Assembly: GCF_001884045.1 (NCBI RefSeq)
Contig: NZ_MACF01000129.1
Coordinates: forward strand, 1-48,361
DNA length: 48,361 nucleotides
Origin: Bacillus mobilis
Lineage (GTDB): Bacteria > Bacillota > Bacilli > Bacillales > Bacillaceae_G
Reading direction: 5' to 3'
Made by a program: the position numbers and the translations under genes. The notes under the pieces were generated by a model. It made no database searches. It saw only the letters and a list, made by a program, of their open reading frames with translations, and was not told the origin of the DNA. Shown here in pieces: positions 1-10,916 of this stretch; the first letter of the stretch is position 1; every line of letters starts with the position of its first letter.

Positions 1-47
1 TAGCATCTAAAAATAAAAATTGACGTTTCACGTTGTTTGTTTCGTTC

Positions 48-83
48 AGTTTTCAAAGAACTTGTCTGTCGCTCAGAAGCGAC
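48..83 (-). promoter_or_regulatory. rRNA leader: hairpin and boxA-like site
   Basis: GTCGCT/AGCGAC hairpin (68-83) begins at the expected start. GTTCTTTGAAAAC (49-61) follows and resembles the boxA antitermination site bound by NusB/NusE. The 16S gene should start just beyond position 1 on the minus strand. Confidence 0.75.
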
Positions 84-89
84 TTTATT

Positions 90-118
90 AATATAACATT
101 TCGTTATATTTTCGTCAA
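90..118 (-). promoter_or_regulatory. rRNA operon promoter P2
   Basis: TTGACG (113-118), 17 bases, TATATT (90-95). The expected start at position 83 is G, fitting control by GTP level known for Bacillus rRNA promoters. It is about 93 bases below P1. Confidence 0.85.
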
Positions 119-182
119 CAACTTTTTTCAATAAGTTGTTTTTCGTTTGTTTTGCTTGTTACCTTTCGTGGCAACGAATATA

Positions 183-211
183 AATATACCAGTTTGATTA
201 TTAAAATGCAA
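183..211 (-). promoter_or_regulatory. rRNA operon promoter P1
   Basis: TTGCAT (206-211), 17 bases, TATATT (183-188). AT-rich DNA at 212-240 fits an UP element. The gene-free stretch 1-330 is fully used by P1, P2 and the leader. Confidence 0.78.
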
Positions 212-330
212 TAGTTTTTCTAATAAAATTTTTAACTTAGTAAAAAAGTATAAAAACAGCACATTTCTTCTATATAAATATAATTTCTTGCGCCATCAAG
301 AACTACTATCCCCATGTAACTCTTACTCAA

Positions 331-361
331 ATAAAAAAAGCTTTGGAGAAATCTCCAAAGC

Positions 362-363
<2 letters not shown>
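331..363 (-). terminator. lysS terminator
   Basis: 11-bp stem AAGCTTTGGAG/CTCCAAAGCTT with an ATTT loop and seven T on the minus strand. The lysS stop codon is inside the stem. Confidence 0.92.
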
Positions 364-1882
<1,519 letters not shown>

Positions 1883-1896
1883 CTATTAATTTTTAC

Positions 1897-1926
1897 AATA
1901 TATACAGTATAGCATTTTCTACTCAA
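1897..1926 (-). promoter_or_regulatory. possible lysS promoter
   Basis: TTGAGT (1921-1926), 18 bases, TATATT (1897-1902); TATACT at 16 bases further up is an alternative -10. No T-box leader is present in the short leader. Confidence 0.45.
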
Positions 1927-1930
1927 CTAG

Positions 1931-1958
1931 AAAAACTGCCAGCAACTAGCTGGCAGTT
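1931..1958 (-). terminator. dusB terminator
   Basis: 10-bp stem AACTGCCAGC/GCTGGCAGTT with a 5-base loop and T-run on the minus strand. Confidence 0.9.
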
Positions 1959-2020
1959 CTTCTTTCTTTCACGTAATTATAGGAAGTGTATAGAAGAATG
2001 TCAATCTTCCCTATCTATTA

Positions 2021-3019
2021 TTAACCAACGTGAATTGTTTGTTGTTTCGCTTCTACTTCTTCTACAAATGCACCTAATACATTCGCAAGGTCTTCACGCG
2101 TATTACAAGCATTGATTCCATTACGTACAGTTGCATTACCACGAACACCCTTTAAATACCAAGCTGCATGCTTCCTCATTTCTCTTACAGCGACATTTTC
2201 GTTCTTTAAATCGATAAGACGATCTAGATGCAACATACATACGTCAATTTTCTCACGCACTGTCGGTTCCGGCATTAATTCACCTGTTTCCAAATACTTT
2301 ACCGTGCGATAAATCATCCAAGGGTCCCCAAGGGCAGCGCGACCAATCATAACACCATCTACACCAATTTCATCAAGCATACGCTTTGCATCTTGTGGCG
2401 TTTCGACATCACCATTTCCGATAACCGGGATATTTACAGCTTGCTTTACTTGTTTAATAATATCCCAATCTGCTTTCCCTTCATACATTTGTACTCGTGT
2501 ACGCCCATGAACCGCTACCGCTTGTCCGCCAGCACGCTCAACAGCTTTCGCATTCTCAATTGCAAAAATATGATCTGCATCCCAACCAATACGCATCTTA
2601 ACTGTAACCGGCTTTTCAACAGCATCTACAACTGCCGCTACCATTTCATATATTTTATTCGGATCTAAAAGCCACTTTGCTCCCGCATCACACTTAATGA
2701 TTTTTGGTACTGGGCACCCCATATTAATATCAATAATGTCTGCTGTCGTATATTTATCTACATATTTCGCAGCATCTACAAGAGTTTCTTTCTCTCCGCC
2801 GAAAATTTGTAAACTTAACGGCTTTTCTCTTTCATCAATATATAACATATCTAATGTTCTTTTGTTATTAAGCAATATCGCTTTATCACTTACCATTTCA
2901 GCACAAACTAGGCCTGCACCAAATTCTTTTACGGTCAAACGGAATGCAGAATTACACACTCCCGCCATCGGTGCTAATACAACCGGGTTTTTCATCTCAA
3001 TATTTGCGATCTTTAACAC
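2021..3019 (-). CDS. dusB: tRNA-dihydrouridine synthase
   Basis: FMN-dependent reduction of uridine in tRNA. The 332-residue TIM-barrel protein has LAPMAGVCN, DINMGCPVPK with catalytic Cys102, HGRTR, and GNGDV. A GTG at 3046 is in frame and overlaps yazB. GTG at 3019 with AAGGAG 8-9 bases upstream gives the family start, so it is preferred. It is the last gene of the pabB unit; a terminator follows. Confidence 0.93.
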   Translation of the reverse strand: MLKIANIEMKNPVVLAPMAGVCNSAFRLTVKEFGAGLVCAEMVSDKAILLNNKRTLDMLYIDEREKPLSLQIFGGEKETLVDAAKYVDKYTTADIIDINMGCPVPKIIKCDAGAKWLLDPNKIYEMVAAVVDAVEKPVTVKMRIGWDADHIFAIENAKAVERAGGQAVAVHGRTRVQMYEGKADWDIIKQVKQAVNIPVIGNGDVETPQDAKRMLDEIGVDGVMIGRAALGDPWMIYRTVKYLETGELMPEPTVREKIDVCMLHLDRLIDLKNENVAVREMRKHAAWYLKGVRGNATVRNGINACNTREDLANVLGAFVEEVEAKQQTIHVG

Positions 3020-3042
3020 TCGACTTACTCCTTCCTTCATAG

Positions 3043-3246
3043 TCACTTTGGCATTAATTCCTCCACCGAAACCTTCAATGCCTTAGCAACTTCCACTACA
3101 AAATCTTGGGAAGGCGATCGATTCCCTCTCTCAACTTCACCTAAAACAGATACAGATACCCCTAACTCTTTCGCAAAACCTTCTTGCGTGTAGCCTTTTA
3201 GCTTTCGAAAAGCACGAATGCGTCTTCCCCATTTTTCTGCTTCCAT
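3043..3246 (-). CDS. yazB: YazB, XRE-type HTH protein
   Basis: The 67-residue protein is a single helix-turn-helix domain of the Xre/Cro family (GYTQEGFAKELGVSVSVLGEVERG). No other domain is present. It sits at the end of the folate genes as in B. subtilis; its targets are unknown and regulation of the operon is only a guess. ATG at 3246 with GAGGGAG upstream within folK. Confidence 0.92.
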   Translation of the reverse strand: MEAEKWGRRIRAFRKLKGYTQEGFAKELGVSVSVLGEVERGNRSPSQDFVVEVAKALKVSVEELMPK

Positions 3247-3713
3247 ACCGTTACTCCCTCTCGCCTTTTCATTTCTTCTACTTGTGAACGTGAAATGTTT
3301 TGTTTAATATCTTGATTAATCTCTAACAACGGAACGATAACAAAAGCTCTTTCGAACATCCGCGGATGCGGAACAATAAGATTCTCTGCTTCAATATTTT
3401 CTTGATTATATAGCAAAATGTCAAGGTCGATGGTCCTCGGACCCCACCTAATTTCCCTTTTTCTTCCTAAATCATTCTCTACTCTTTGCGTAACTTTCAA
3501 TAACTCTTGCGGTGATAAATTGGTAGAAATTTTTACAACTAAATTTAAAAAGCAACTTTGGTCAGTATAGCCAACTGGTTCTGTTTCATATACAGATGAA
3601 ACATCGTTAACTTGGATATATGGGTTTTTATTTAAAAACTGAATCGCTTCAGTTAAATACGTGTGACGTTCTCCGATATTTGAACCTAATGCAATGTAAG
3701 CTATATTATTCAT
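3198..3713 (-). CDS. folK: HPPK, hydroxymethyldihydropterin pyrophosphokinase
   Basis: Adds pyrophosphate from ATP to 6-hydroxymethyldihydropterin, giving the substrate of FolP. The 171-residue protein has ALGSNIGER at the start and GPRTIDLDILLY around the two Mg-binding aspartates. It overlaps folB by 4 bases and yazB by 49 bases; the yazB Shine-Dalgarno sequence is inside folK. Confidence 0.96.
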   Translation of the reverse strand: MNNIAYIALGSNIGERHTYLTEAIQFLNKNPYIQVNDVSSVYETEPVGYTDQSCFLNLVVKISTNLSPQELLKVTQRVENDLGRKREIRWGPRTIDLDILLYNQENIEAENLIVPHPRMFERAFVIVPLLEINQDIKQNISRSQVEEMKRREGVTVWKQKNGEDAFVLFES

Positions 3714-4072
3714 GGACGTTCTCTCGTAATTTCCACTGCTACAGCACGATAATGTCCAGGTATCGGCGGATCTGGTTTAATTACTTTAATTGTACAACGG
3801 CAAATACTCTCATATTGTTTCAATATATCTGCAGCAATATTTTCAGCGATACTCTCCACAAGCTTATACGTTCTATCTTCAACAACTTTTCTACATAATT
3901 CGAAAAGTTCCCCATAATTGACAGAATGCTCTAAGTCATCACTTTCTCCCGCCTGCTTCAGATCCAATTCCACCGTTAAGTCCACTTTAAATCTCTGGCC
4001 CAATTTATTTTCCTCTGGGAATACACCATGATAACCGTAAAACTCCATATCATGAACATAGATTTTATCCAA
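3710..4072 (-). CDS. folB: Dihydroneopterin aldolase
   Basis: Splits dihydroneopterin to 6-hydroxymethyldihydropterin and glycolaldehyde. The 120-residue T-fold protein has FYGYHGVFPEE near 11-21, Glu in VESIAENIA, and KPDPPIPGHY with the pterin-site lysine. It starts with TTG immediately after the folP TAA; GGGGG is 8 bases upstream. Its stop overlaps folK by 4 bases. Confidence 0.94.
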   Translation of the reverse strand: MDKIYVHDMEFYGYHGVFPEENKLGQRFKVDLTVELDLKQAGESDDLEHSVNYGELFELCRKVVEDRTYKLVESIAENIAADILKQYESICRCTIKVIKPDPPIPGHYRAVAVEITRERP

Positions 4073-4906
4073 TTACTTTACCCCCTTACCAATCATCGCG
4101 TCCATCATCTTAGCCATACGTGACATTTCCTTCACATCATGAACACGAACAAACTCACAGCCCTTTTCAATACCGAGACAAACGGTAGCTCCCGTTCCCT
4201 CAAGACGTTCCTCTACTGGTAAATCTAGCACATGCCCAATAAAGGACTTTCTTGAAGTACCTAACAGCACTGGGTAACCCAGTACGTTTAACTGTTCTAA
4301 ATTACGCATCGCTTCTAAATTTTGTTCAGGTGTTTTAGCAAAACCGATGCCTGGGTCTAAAATGATATTCTCATCTCGCACACCAGCATCTTTAGCAATT
4401 TTAATACTGTCATATAAATCAGCAACCATATCAGCCATTAAATTGCGGTAATTCATGTTATCGCGATTATGCATTAAAATAATAGGTACATCGTAATGAG
4501 CTGCAACTTCAGCGATTTTTGGTTCCGCCTTCGCTCCCCAAATATCATTAATAATATGAGCACCCGCCTCTATTGCCTGCTTTGCAACTTCAGCTTTATA
4601 CGTGTCGATAGAAATAGGTAATTTCACTTCTTTTGAAACAGCCTGAATCATCGGAACGACTCGCTTGATTTCTTCTTCCACCGATACTTTAGCAAAACCC
4701 GGACGAGTAGATTCACCGCCGATATCAATAATATGAGCACCTTGATCTCGCATTTCTTTCGCATGGCGCACCGCAGTCTCTACCTCGTTGTAACTCCCAC
4801 CATCGGAAAACGAATCTGGCGTTACATTTAAAATCCCCATAATTAAGGTTTTTTCATTTAAGTTCAATGTATATTCGCCGCAGCGCAAATCATAATCCCA
4901 CTTCAA
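4073..4906 (-). CDS. folP: Dihydropteroate synthase
   Basis: Joins p-aminobenzoate to dihydropterin pyrophosphate; the target of sulfonamides. The 277-residue TIM barrel has NVTPDSFSDGG at 27-37, DIGGESTRPG, and GTSRKSFIG. The frame opens inside pabC, but TTG at 4906 has AGGAGA 8 bases upstream and gives the start MKWDYDL of the crystallised Bacillus anthracis enzyme. The ATG at 4915 is adjacent to the Shine-Dalgarno site and less likely. Confidence 0.95.
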   Translation of the reverse strand: MKWDYDLRCGEYTLNLNEKTLIMGILNVTPDSFSDGGSYNEVETAVRHAKEMRDQGAHIIDIGGESTRPGFAKVSVEEEIKRVVPMIQAVSKEVKLPISIDTYKAEVAKQAIEAGAHIINDIWGAKAEPKIAEVAAHYDVPIILMHNRDNMNYRNLMADMVADLYDSIKIAKDAGVRDENIILDPGIGFAKTPEQNLEAMRNLEQLNVLGYPVLLGTSRKSFIGHVLDLPVEERLEGTGATVCLGIEKGCEFVRVHDVKEMSRMAKMMDAMIGKGVK

Positions 4907-4922
4907 ACTACACATCTCCTCT

Positions 4923-5780
4923 TCACAATTCATTTCTGCTCCACAATTTCTCTCTCTGCATTTCATAAAGACTCATAAACCTTTTTGTAACCATGCCTAC
5001 TTTACCCGGGAAATCTCGTCCCTCTACATGGTAAAGTGGAACAATTTCTTGAATCGAGTTTGTTACGAAAACTTCATCAGCTGAAAGTAATTCATCTTTT
5101 GTAAAGAAACCTTCCTTTACTTCTATCCCTAACTCTTCAGCAACCTTTATAATAAACGCACGAGTGATACCATTTAAAATCCCCGTTTTTAACGAAGGTG
5201 TATATAAAATACTACCTTTTACGAAAAAGAGATTTGAAACAATACCCTCTGCAACATAACCTGTTTCAGTAAGGAAAATACCTTCCTTATTCACAACATT
5301 TCCAATTTCACGTTTCCCTAAAATATTATTTAAGTAATGATGAGACTTCAAGCGGGACGCACCTTCTGGTGTATTTCGCACTTGCTTTAAAACAACCCCT
5401 TCTTTTTCCACTACATCTCCCGGGGCTGCTAAAGGTTTTATAAAAACAATAACAGACGGCTCTTCATACATTTCCGTTTGCAATCCAATTTCATCTATAC
5501 CCGCCGATACATTAAAACGGACATACGCATGCTCTAATTCATTCTTAACGAGTAGGTTCTTCAAAATAAGCAACACTTCATCTTTCGTCATCGTCCATTT
5601 AATTTGCAATGTATTCAGCGCATCTATTAAACGATCATAATGATCATCCAATAAGAAAGGATGACCATTATAAATACGAAATGTCTCAAAAACTCCAAGG
5701 CCATATAAATAACCATGGTCATAAGGAGAAATTCTTGCTTCATTTGCTTCTACATACTCACCATTTACGTAAATTAACAT
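4923..5780 (-). CDS. pabC: Aminodeoxychorismate lyase
   Basis: PLP fold-type IV enzyme of 285 residues that splits 4-amino-4-deoxychorismate to p-aminobenzoate and pyruvate. Catalytic Lys145 lies in SRLKSHHYL, as in lyases and related branched-chain aminotransferases; position in the pab operon settles the role. ATG at 5780 overlaps the pabA stop. folP starts 16 bases beyond its stop. Confidence 0.92.
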   Translation of the reverse strand: MLIYVNGEYVEANEARISPYDHGYLYGLGVFETFRIYNGHPFLLDDHYDRLIDALNTLQIKWTMTKDEVLLILKNLLVKNELEHAYVRFNVSAGIDEIGLQTEMYEEPSVIVFIKPLAAPGDVVEKEGVVLKQVRNTPEGASRLKSHHYLNNILGKREIGNVVNKEGIFLTETGYVAEGIVSNLFFVKGSILYTPSLKTGILNGITRAFIIKVAEELGIEVKEGFFTKDELLSADEVFVTNSIQEIVPLYHVEGRDFPGKVGMVTKRFMSLYEMQREKLWSRNEL

Positions 5781-6361
5781 GATGTCACACTTGGACTGTA
5801 TTTACGAATGAAATTCTGCAACAACTCTTTCCCATGGGAAGTCATAATCGATTCCGGATGAAACTGTACACCTTCAATCGGTAACGTTTTATGACGGAGC
5901 GCCATAATTTCCCCTTCTTCCGTCCAAGATGTTACCTCTAAGCAATCAGGTAACGTCTCTTTCTTAACGATAAGGGAATGATAGCGCGTTGCAGTAAACG
6001 GATTAGGAATATCCAAAAAAATCGTTTTTCCGTCATGATGCATAAGCGATGTTTTTCCATGCATTAAGCGCTCAGCACGAACAACCTCTCCACCGAACAC
6101 TTGTGCAATGGATTGATGCCCAAGACAAACCCCGAAAATCGGAATCTTCCCAGCAAAGTATTGAATAACCTCCATACTAATACCTGCTTCATTCGGACTA
6201 CACGGACCTGGTGAAATCATTAAAAAGTCTGGTTTCATATTCTCAATATCTGAAATAGTCACTTCATCGTTACGTTTAACAACAAGCTCTTGTCCGAGTT
6301 CCCCAAGAAACTGCACTAAATTAAATGTAAAAGAATCATAATTATCAATCATTAATATCAT
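5774..6361 (-). CDS. pabA: Aminodeoxychorismate/anthranilate synthase glutaminase
   Basis: Class I glutamine amidotransferase of 195 residues that supplies ammonia to PabB, and in Bacillus can also serve TrpE. The triad is Cys79 (FGVCLGHQS), His168 and Glu170 (VQFHPES). A GTG at 6370 is in frame, but ATG at 6361 preceded by AGGTGAG gives the family start [11 protein letters not shown]. It overlaps pabC by 7 bases. Confidence 0.94.
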   Translation of the reverse strand: MILMIDNYDSFTFNLVQFLGELGQELVVKRNDEVTISDIENMKPDFLMISPGPCSPNEAGISMEVIQYFAGKIPIFGVCLGHQSIAQVFGGEVVRAERLMHGKTSLMHHDGKTIFLDIPNPFTATRYHSLIVKKETLPDCLEVTSWTEEGEIMALRHKTLPIEGVQFHPESIMTSHGKELLQNFIRKYSPSVTSC

Positions 6362-6366
6362 TTCTC

Positions 6367-7764
6367 TCACCTAACCGTTTCTTCACTACGTTCTTTTGCA
6401 CGCCATAAAGCAATCGCCTTTTTTAACGACTCTTTATATTCATTTTCCGGATTTGAATCAATTACAATTCCCGCTCCTGCTTGTACATGAGCCTTTCCAT
6501 CTTTAGCAAGAAGTGTTCTAATTACAATATTCAATTCTGTATCTCCAGAATAACCGATCCAACCGATTGAACCTGTATAAATCCCTCTGCGAACAGGTTC
6601 TAATTCTTCAATAATTTCCATCGTACGTATTTTCGGGGCACCAGTAATTGTTCCCCCAGGGAATACAGCCTTCACTAAATCAAAAGCATCTTTATCTTCA
6701 TCCACCTCACCACGCACATTAGAAACAATATGCATTACATGTGAGTATTTCTCGATTACCATAAATTCATCTACTTCTACAGTGCCATATTTACAAACAC
6801 GCCCTAAATCATTTCGTTCTAAATCTACAAGCATGACGTGCTCTGCTCTTTCTTTTTCGTTCTCAATTAATTCTCTGGCTAATGCTTCATCCTCTTGCTC
6901 ATTCGCACCTCTAGATCTCGTTCCAGCAATTGGTCTTGTACTTACTTCGGTTCCTTGTTTCTTAATTAACAACTCCGGCGATCCACTAACAATTTTAAAA
7001 TCTCCCAGCTCCAAGTAACCCATATATGGAGATGGATTAATTTCACGAAGACTTGTATAAATTTCTAGCGGGTGTGTTTGTAACGTTCTTTCTTGTCTCG
7101 TCGACAAGTTCACTTGGAACACATCACCAGCACCAATATATTCTTGAATACATTCAACCGCCTTCATAAAGCTTTCTTCCGTAAAAGCAACTGCTTCACT
7201 TTTCTTTTCAGGGCATGCAAATGGTATAGTCACTTCCGGCGCTTCTGTCGCCCAAAGAACCTTCCACTCATTTAATCGCTCTTTTGCCTCTTCATGCTTA
7301 TCTACATAATGTGTAATAATCCATAATACTTTCTCTTCTTGATCATACACAAACACATCATCAAATAATAAAAAGAATATATCAGGTATATTAATGTCAT
7401 CCTCCGCAAGAGAAGGAAGTTTTTCAATATAACGGATGCAATCATAACTAAAGTAACCAATCGCACCACCTTGAAAAGGCGGGTACTCTGGATTATAGTC
7501 CGTTTTCCATCGCTCCATATATTCCTGCATTAAATCTAATGGGTTTCCTTGCTTTATTGTTTCCTTACCACTTTCGTTTATATGTAACGTTTCATCCTTC
7601 CCTCGGATTATCGCTACTGGGTTCAACCCCACAATGTTATAACGACCGCCACGTCCACTTTCTAACAAAATATGTTGCGGTTTATCCTTAGAAAGAAATT
7701 TATATTGCTTAAAGAAATCTAACTGATATGGAATAGAAAGCGCTAAAGATTTTCTTCGTTGCAT
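6367..7764 (-). CDS. pabB: Aminodeoxychorismate synthase component I
   Basis: First gene of the folate operon. It converts chorismate and ammonia to 4-amino-4-deoxychorismate. The 465-residue protein has the TrpE/PabB chorismate-binding fold with [40 protein letters not shown] and [11 protein letters not shown]. The frame is open to a GTG at 7809. ATG at 7764 with GGGGTG 7 bases upstream fits the family. A TATAAT lies at 7872-7877, but the -35 is weak. The stop is 5 bases before the pabA start. Confidence 0.93.
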   Translation of the reverse strand: MQRRKSLALSIPYQLDFFKQYKFLSKDKPQHILLESGRGGRYNIVGLNPVAIIRGKDETLHINESGKETIKQGNPLDLMQEYMERWKTDYNPEYPPFQGGAIGYFSYDCIRYIEKLPSLAEDDINIPDIFFLLFDDVFVYDQEEKVLWIITHYVDKHEEAKERLNEWKVLWATEAPEVTIPFACPEKKSEAVAFTEESFMKAVECIQEYIGAGDVFQVNLSTRQERTLQTHPLEIYTSLREINPSPYMGYLELGDFKIVSGSPELLIKKQGTEVSTRPIAGTRSRGANEQEDEALARELIENEKERAEHVMLVDLERNDLGRVCKYGTVEVDEFMVIEKYSHVMHIVSNVRGEVDEDKDAFDLVKAVFPGGTITGAPKIRTMEIIEELEPVRRGIYTGSIGWIGYSGDTELNIVIRTLLAKDGKAHVQAGAGIVIDSNPENEYKESLKKAIALWRAKERSEETVR

Positions 7765-7933
7765 ATCAACACCCCGTCTTCTTTTATCCCACCTTCTTAA
7801 AGTAACCACCTCAAACTACATTCATTATGTATATAGAACGGTTATACTCGAAGGCTAGTGAAAATAAATTAATTATACTACCTCTTATTTTACATGAAGT
7901 TTTCTAGTCATTCACTCTTTTCCTATTTCCAAT

Positions 7934-7971
7934 CAAAAAAGAAAAAGCATCCTTTTTCAAGGATGCTTTTT
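7934..7971 (-). terminator. cysK terminator
   Basis: 13-bp stem AAAAAGCATCCTT/AAGGATGCTTTTT with a 4-base loop and a further T-run on the minus strand. Confidence 0.9.
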
Positions 7972-7984
7972 CAATCACATATAA

Positions 7985-8908
7985 TTAAGACTCAAATTGA
8001 TAAAGTGGTGTACTTAAATAACGTTCACCGTTACTTGGGATAATAACAAGTACCTTTTTCCCCTTACCTAACTTTTTCGCAATTTCTGTTGCCGCATAAA
8101 TAACCGCTCCAGAAGAGATACCAACTAAAATACCTTCCTCTTTAGCCACTCTTCTTGCATATTCAAATGCTTGCTCCGTTTTCACTTGAACAATTTCATC
8201 ATATACTTCTACATCCAATGTCTCTGGGATGAATCCCGCCCCAATTCCTTGGATTTTATGTGGACCTGGTTTCCCACCAGATAATACTGGTGAATCCGCA
8301 GGTTCTACTGCATAAATTTTAATATCTTTATACGCTTCCTTCAGTACTTCACCAGCACCAGTAATCGTTCCACCTGTGCCAATACCTGCAATAAACGCAT
8401 CTAATTGATCGCCCATTTGTTCAACAATTTCTGGCCCTGTTGTTAAACGATGAATTTCTGGATTCGATTGATTTTTGAACTGTTGCGGTATAAAGTAACC
8501 ATGCTCTTTTGCTAATTCAGTCGCTTGACGAATTGCTCCACCCATTCCTTCAGGCCCTGGAGTCAATACTAATTCCGCACCGTAAGCACGTAATAAATTA
8601 CGACGCTCAATACTCATTGTTTCTGGCATTACTAAAATTGCCTTATATCCTTTAGCGGCCGCTACCATCGCTAAACCAATTCCTGTGTTACCACTTGTTG
8701 GTTCAATGATTGTATCGCCTTCTTTTAATAATCCTTTTTTCTCAGCATCTTCAATCATAGCTAATGCAATACGATCTTTAACGCTGCTCCCTGGATTCAT
8801 AAATTCTAATTTTAAGTATATATCTGCGCTGTCTGATTCTACGATGCGGTTCAACTTAACGATCGGCGTTTTCCCGATTAATTCTGAAACTGATTGTGCC
8901 ACTCGCAT
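7985..8908 (-). CDS. cysK: Cysteine synthase A (O-acetylserine sulfhydrylase)
   Basis: PLP enzyme making cysteine from O-acetylserine and sulfide. The 307-residue protein has PGSSVKDR with the Schiff-base Lys44, TSGNTGIGL, and GTGGTITG for the cofactor phosphate. In B. subtilis CysK is also a partner of the regulator CymR. The frame extends to 8926, but ATG at 8908 with AGGAGT 7 bases upstream is chosen. It is monocistronic, with a promoter and terminator of its own. Confidence 0.95.
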   Translation of the reverse strand: MRVAQSVSELIGKTPIVKLNRIVESDSADIYLKLEFMNPGSSVKDRIALAMIEDAEKKGLLKEGDTIIEPTSGNTGIGLAMVAAAKGYKAILVMPETMSIERRNLLRAYGAELVLTPGPEGMGGAIRQATELAKEHGYFIPQQFKNQSNPEIHRLTTGPEIVEQMGDQLDAFIAGIGTGGTITGAGEVLKEAYKDIKIYAVEPADSPVLSGGKPGPHKIQGIGAGFIPETLDVEVYDEIVQVKTEQAFEYARRVAKEEGILVGISSGAVIYAATEIAKKLGKGKKVLVIIPSNGERYLSTPLYQFES

Positions 8909-8958
8909 TCCTGTCACTCCTAACACCGAGTATTTTTATTGGTTTTATCTATATTTAG

Positions 8959-8987
8959 ATTTTGTCAGAAAATTCCCTGTTTGTCAA
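8959..8987 (-). promoter_or_regulatory. cysK promoter
   Basis: TTGACA (8982-8987), 17 bases, CAAAAT (8959-8964). No S-box or T-box leader is seen in the short leader. In other Bacillus cysK is repressed by CymR; I cannot place its operator with confidence. Confidence 0.72.
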
Positions 8988-9021
8988 TCTATTTAGGGGG
9001 TGAATCCCCTTAATTTCCTTA

Positions 9022-9903
9022 TTACAAACTCTCGATTAAATTTGTAATATCTTCTTTAGAGAACTTGTATCGCTCATTACAGAAATGACAATGAACTTCT
9101 GTCTCTTCTTCTTCTGCACGAACTTGCTCTAACTCTGTTTTACCTAAACTAATTAACACACTCTCAATACGTTCGCGTGAACATGTGCAATTAAATTGAA
9201 CATCCATCGTTTCTAATACTTTTACTTTATCTTCTCCAAGAACTGCATACAGTAACTCTTCTGGAGAAAGCCCTTGTTCAATTAACGTTGATACAGGAGG
9301 AATGTTCTGCAAACGATCTTCAATGAATGAAATTGTTTCTTCCTGTGCACCTGGCATAATTTGAAGGATAAATCCACCTGCCGCTAATACGCTGTCATCT
9401 CCGTTTACAAGAACGCCAACTCCTACAGAAGAAGGTGTTTGCTCAGAAACTGCAAAATAATACGTGAAGTCTTCTCCTAATTCTCCTGAAACAATTGGAG
9501 ATTGACCAATAAACGGCTCACGCATACCAATATCTTTAATTACTGTTACAAATCCTTCAGTACCTACCGCTTGATATACACGTAATTTCCCTTGTTCCGT
9601 TCCTTCAAAATCAACATGTGGATTCGTTACATAACCACGTACATCCCCATTCGCATGAGCATCTACTAAGATGAGGCCAATCGGACCATTACCTTCTACC
9701 TTAATCGTTAACTTTTGGTCACCTTTTAACATTGCGCCCATCATTGTACCTGCAGTTAAAGAACGACCAAGTGCCGCTGAAGCTGTTCTCCATGTGTCAT
9801 GACGTCTTTGCGCCTCACTTACTGTGTTTGTAGTACGTACACTATATGCACGCACTTCTCCATCAAACGCTAACGCTTTTACTAAATAATCTTTCATACT
9901 CAT
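9022..9903 (-). CDS. hslO: Hsp33, redox-regulated chaperonin
   Basis: Holdase activated by oxidation and unfolding. C239/C241 (CTC) and C272/C275 (CHFC) are the four zinc-binding cysteines of the redox switch. Length 293 from the first ATG. Two ATG codons (9903, 9897) share AAAGGTGA; the second gives the more usual MKDYLVKA start but is spaced farther from it. It is 113 bases upstream of cysK, with the cysK promoter between them. Confidence 0.95.
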   Translation of the reverse strand: MSMKDYLVKALAFDGEVRAYSVRTTNTVSEAQRRHDTWRTASAALGRSLTAGTMMGAMLKGDQKLTIKVEGNGPIGLILVDAHANGDVRGYVTNPHVDFEGTEQGKLRVYQAVGTEGFVTVIKDIGMREPFIGQSPIVSGELGEDFTYYFAVSEQTPSSVGVGVLVNGDDSVLAAGGFILQIMPGAQEETISFIEDRLQNIPPVSTLIEQGLSPEELLYAVLGEDKVKVLETMDVQFNCTCSRERIESVLISLGKTELEQVRAEEEETEVHCHFCNERYKFSKEDITNLIESL

Positions 9904-10692
9904 TTATTCACCTTTCTCATGCTGTAAATTTGCATTACGCTCGTATAACATATACAAACCTTTTAATGTTAAAAATGGATCTACAACATCAATTACATTC
10001 GATTCTTCTGAAATTAATTTCGCCAATCCACCTGTCGCAATAACTTTCGGTTCTTGTTTAGCTTCCTCTTTCATACGCTTAACAATACCTTCCACTTGTC
10101 CAACATAACCATAAAGAATACCCGATTGCATCGCACTTACCGTATTCTTTCCAACAACACTGCTTGGTTTTGTAATTTCAATACGAGGAAGTTTTGCCGC
10201 TCTACTATATAAAGCCTCTGCTGAAATCATAATTCCCGGCGTAATAACTCCACCCATATAATGCTTTTCTTCGTTAATATAACAATATGTAGTAGCCGTA
10301 CCGAAATCGACAATAATAAGCGGACTTCCATATAAGTGGATTCCTGCTACCGCATTTACAATTCGGTCCGCGCCTACTTCACGTGGATTTTCATATTTAA
10401 TATTTAGCCCCGTTTTTATTCCAGGACCTACTACAAGCGGTTTAATTTTAAAATATTTTTCACACATGCGCTCTAAAGCAAACATAATTGGTGGTACGAC
10501 TGAAGACACGATAATACCTTTCACATCTTCAAACGAAAGACCTTCATGCTCAAGCAACTGCTTTACAAGCATTCCATATTCATCTTCTGTCTTATGACGA
10601 TCTGTTTCCATGCGCCAATGTTGACGAAGTTCCCCCTCTTCAAACACGCCTAGTACAGCATTTGTGTTCCCTACATCCAATACAAAAATCAT
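9904..10692 (-). CDS. coaX: Type III pantothenate kinase
   Basis: First step of coenzyme A synthesis. The 262-residue ASKHA-fold protein has DVGNTN at 6-11, VDFGTATT in the middle, GADRIVNA and the GGVITPGI segment. Type III enzymes are not feedback-inhibited by CoA and differ from CoaA. GTGGTGAGA lies before ATG at 10692. Its stop is directly followed by the hslO start, so the two form an operon. Confidence 0.96.
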
Positions 10693-10882
10693 ATTCTCAC
10701 CACTTATCTTATTTAATCTATATTTGTTCAGTATGTATAAAACTTATAAAAACATCATATCACACATACTTATATAATCAGCTTTTCTATCCTCATCATT
10801 GTACAAAAAGATTACGTTCTATTTCAATTTTTAATACCAAATTTATTTAAATTCTTTTTCTACTTCATTTCGTTCCACAAAT

Positions 10883-10910
10883 AAAAAAGGAGTGACTATC
10901 GTCACTCCTT
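10883..10910 (-). terminator. ftsH terminator
   Basis: 10-bp stem AAGGAGTGAC/GTCACTCCTT with a 4-base loop and T-run on the minus strand. Confidence 0.9.
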
Positions 10911-10916
10911 CATCTC

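Noticed and set aside
2697-3086. 129-codon plus-strand frame opposite dusB and yazB
   Set aside because: Antisense to two well-supported genes, with no ribosome site or domain.
6355-6400. TRAP-binding GAG/UAG repeats at the pabA start
   Set aside because: Only about three triplets are present, too few for TRAP, unlike the B. subtilis site.
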